Of a stretch of 64,000 bases of DNA, positions 63,422-64,000 are shown in pieces. The stretch covers positions 1,922,001 through 1,986,000 of the forward strand of contig NC_018000.1 in the NCBI RefSeq assembly GCF_000265205.3, given 5' to 3'. Position 1 is the first letter of the stretch. The number at the start of each line of letters is the position of its first letter. The DNA comes from Sinorhizobium fredii USDA 257. GTDB taxonomy: Bacteria; Pseudomonadota; Alphaproteobacteria; Rhizobiales; Rhizobiaceae. The notes under the pieces were generated by a model, which saw only the letters and a program-made list of their open reading frames with translations, was not told the origin of the DNA and did no database searches. The position numbers and the translations under genes are program-made.

Positions 63422-64000
63422 TCAAGAGCGGCTGTTCATCCGCTCGAACAGGGCCTCACCCATCCGGCGCGTGTGGGCGAAGATACCAACGAGGATCTCG
63501 TCCTTATGCTGCGCCAACGCTTTAGGCGAACTCTTCCGGAGAGACAATCATGTGGCTCGCCTTCCTTCGCTGCGCGTACCGCCGCCCAGGCTCGTATCGA
63601 CAACCGGTGGGGCGATCTCCACCACCCTGATGCCTGTCGATTTCAAGTGGTGACGCAGGCTGAGCGTGAAGGAGTGGATCGCGACCTGGTGGCGCAATAG
63701 ACCGGCACTTCCGCCATCGGCGAGAAGGCGAGGCCTGAGTTTATGCTGATGATGAACGCCTGCCCCTGCTGCCTCAGGGTGGCCGGCAGCTCGGCGGTCA
63801 GATGGATCGGCGCCGTGAAGTTGATCGCCACTTGATCGAGAATGTCGATCACCGGATGACGACATCGAGGGTCGGATGGTCCGCCTTCAGCCACTCGACC
63901 ATCGGCCGGCGGCTCTCCCTATCGGCAAACGTCGCAAATGCGAGTGACGAGTCCAGGCACTTCCTCTTGTGCCTTCCGAAGAGCGCGGTTTCGCTTCTGC
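63422..64000 (-). pseudogene. Frameshifted SDR (DltE-like) pseudogene, cut by the window edge
   Basis: Successive frames on the leftward strand give EEVPGLVTRICDV, RRPMVEWLKADHPTLDVVI, INFTAPIHLTAELPATLRQQ, FIISINSGLAFSPMAEVPVY (catalytic Ser and Tyr region), IHSFTLSLRHHLKSTGIRVV, EIAPPVVDTSLGG, and the tail LAQHKDEILVGIFAHTRRMG ending at a stop at 63422. Put together they form most of a DltE-like short-chain dehydrogenase, but at least four frame changes or stops break it. The 5' end lies outside the window. Confidence 0.8.

Overview
The window reads as an accessory, catabolism-rich segment of an alphaproteobacterial genome, most likely order Hyphomicrobiales (Rhizobium/Agrobacterium/Brucella relatives). 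This is inferred from the many binding-protein ABC transporters, the dadX-dadA pair with a divergent Lrp regulator, an FMN riboswitch in front of a lone ribB, and SorC- and RpiR-controlled sugar operons. The density of gene fragments (IS256-type transposase, VOC protein, Baeyer-Villiger monooxygenase, SDR, half of a PotB permease) suggests a plasmid, chromid or island. I saw no rRNA, tRNA or CRISPR array.

Region 1 (about 0.2-20.2 kb) looks like one catabolic regulon. It holds a TetR regulator, a beta-keto acid cleavage enzyme (BKACE, DUF849), an MmgE/PrpD protein, a detached livF, an aldo/keto reductase, a HyuA/HyuB ATP-dependent amidohydrolase pair, a class III aminotransferase of the beta-transaminase type, a hotdog thioesterase, an IclR regulator, a FAD-linked 2-hydroxyacid-type oxidase, a group II PLP decarboxylase/lyase, and a branched-chain-type transporter (livM, livH, livG, binding protein). 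Four transcription units share a promoter layout: a TTGACA box followed, 46-47 bp from its first base, by a 17-bp pseudo-palindrome close to GTWCCGTTTTTCGGSAC. A fifth copy lies at 5661. The enzyme set fits: cyclic amide opened to a beta-amino acid, transamination to a beta-keto acid, acetyl-CoA-dependent cleavage. This pathway is inference.

Region 2 (about 21-38 kb) holds an SDR, a truncated polyamine-type ABC transporter (potA plus a PotB'-PotC permease, no binding protein), a VOC fragment, aroQ, a NIPSNAP protein, a second complete liv transporter closely paralogous to the first, an IS256-family transposase relic wedged between livF2 and the rest, an SDR, an acetamidase/formamidase, an enolase-superfamily protein, a class IV aminotransferase and a MocR regulator.

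Region 3 (38-42.5 kb) is an Lrp regulator divergent from dadX-dadA, then convergent ribB under an FMN riboswitch. A (CT)14 microsatellite and a terminator sit between dadA and ribB.

Region 4 (42.8-56.1 kb) is a sugar or polyol locus with two divergent operons. Leftward: permease, binding protein, ATPase, SDR, tpiA, tkt, tal. Rightward: split transketolase (N and C halves), FGGY kinase, SorC-family regulator, SDR. The logic is uptake, oxidation, phosphorylation and entry through transketolase, with a private set of lower pentose-phosphate enzymes.

Region 5 (56.1-64 kb) has a Baeyer-Villiger monooxygenase 3' fragment, then a leftward operon: TIM-barrel sugar isomerase/epimerase, rbsB-, rbsA- and rbsC-type transporter, RpiR regulator and ribokinase, with ATGA translational coupling. 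A frameshifted SDR pseudogene runs off the right edge.
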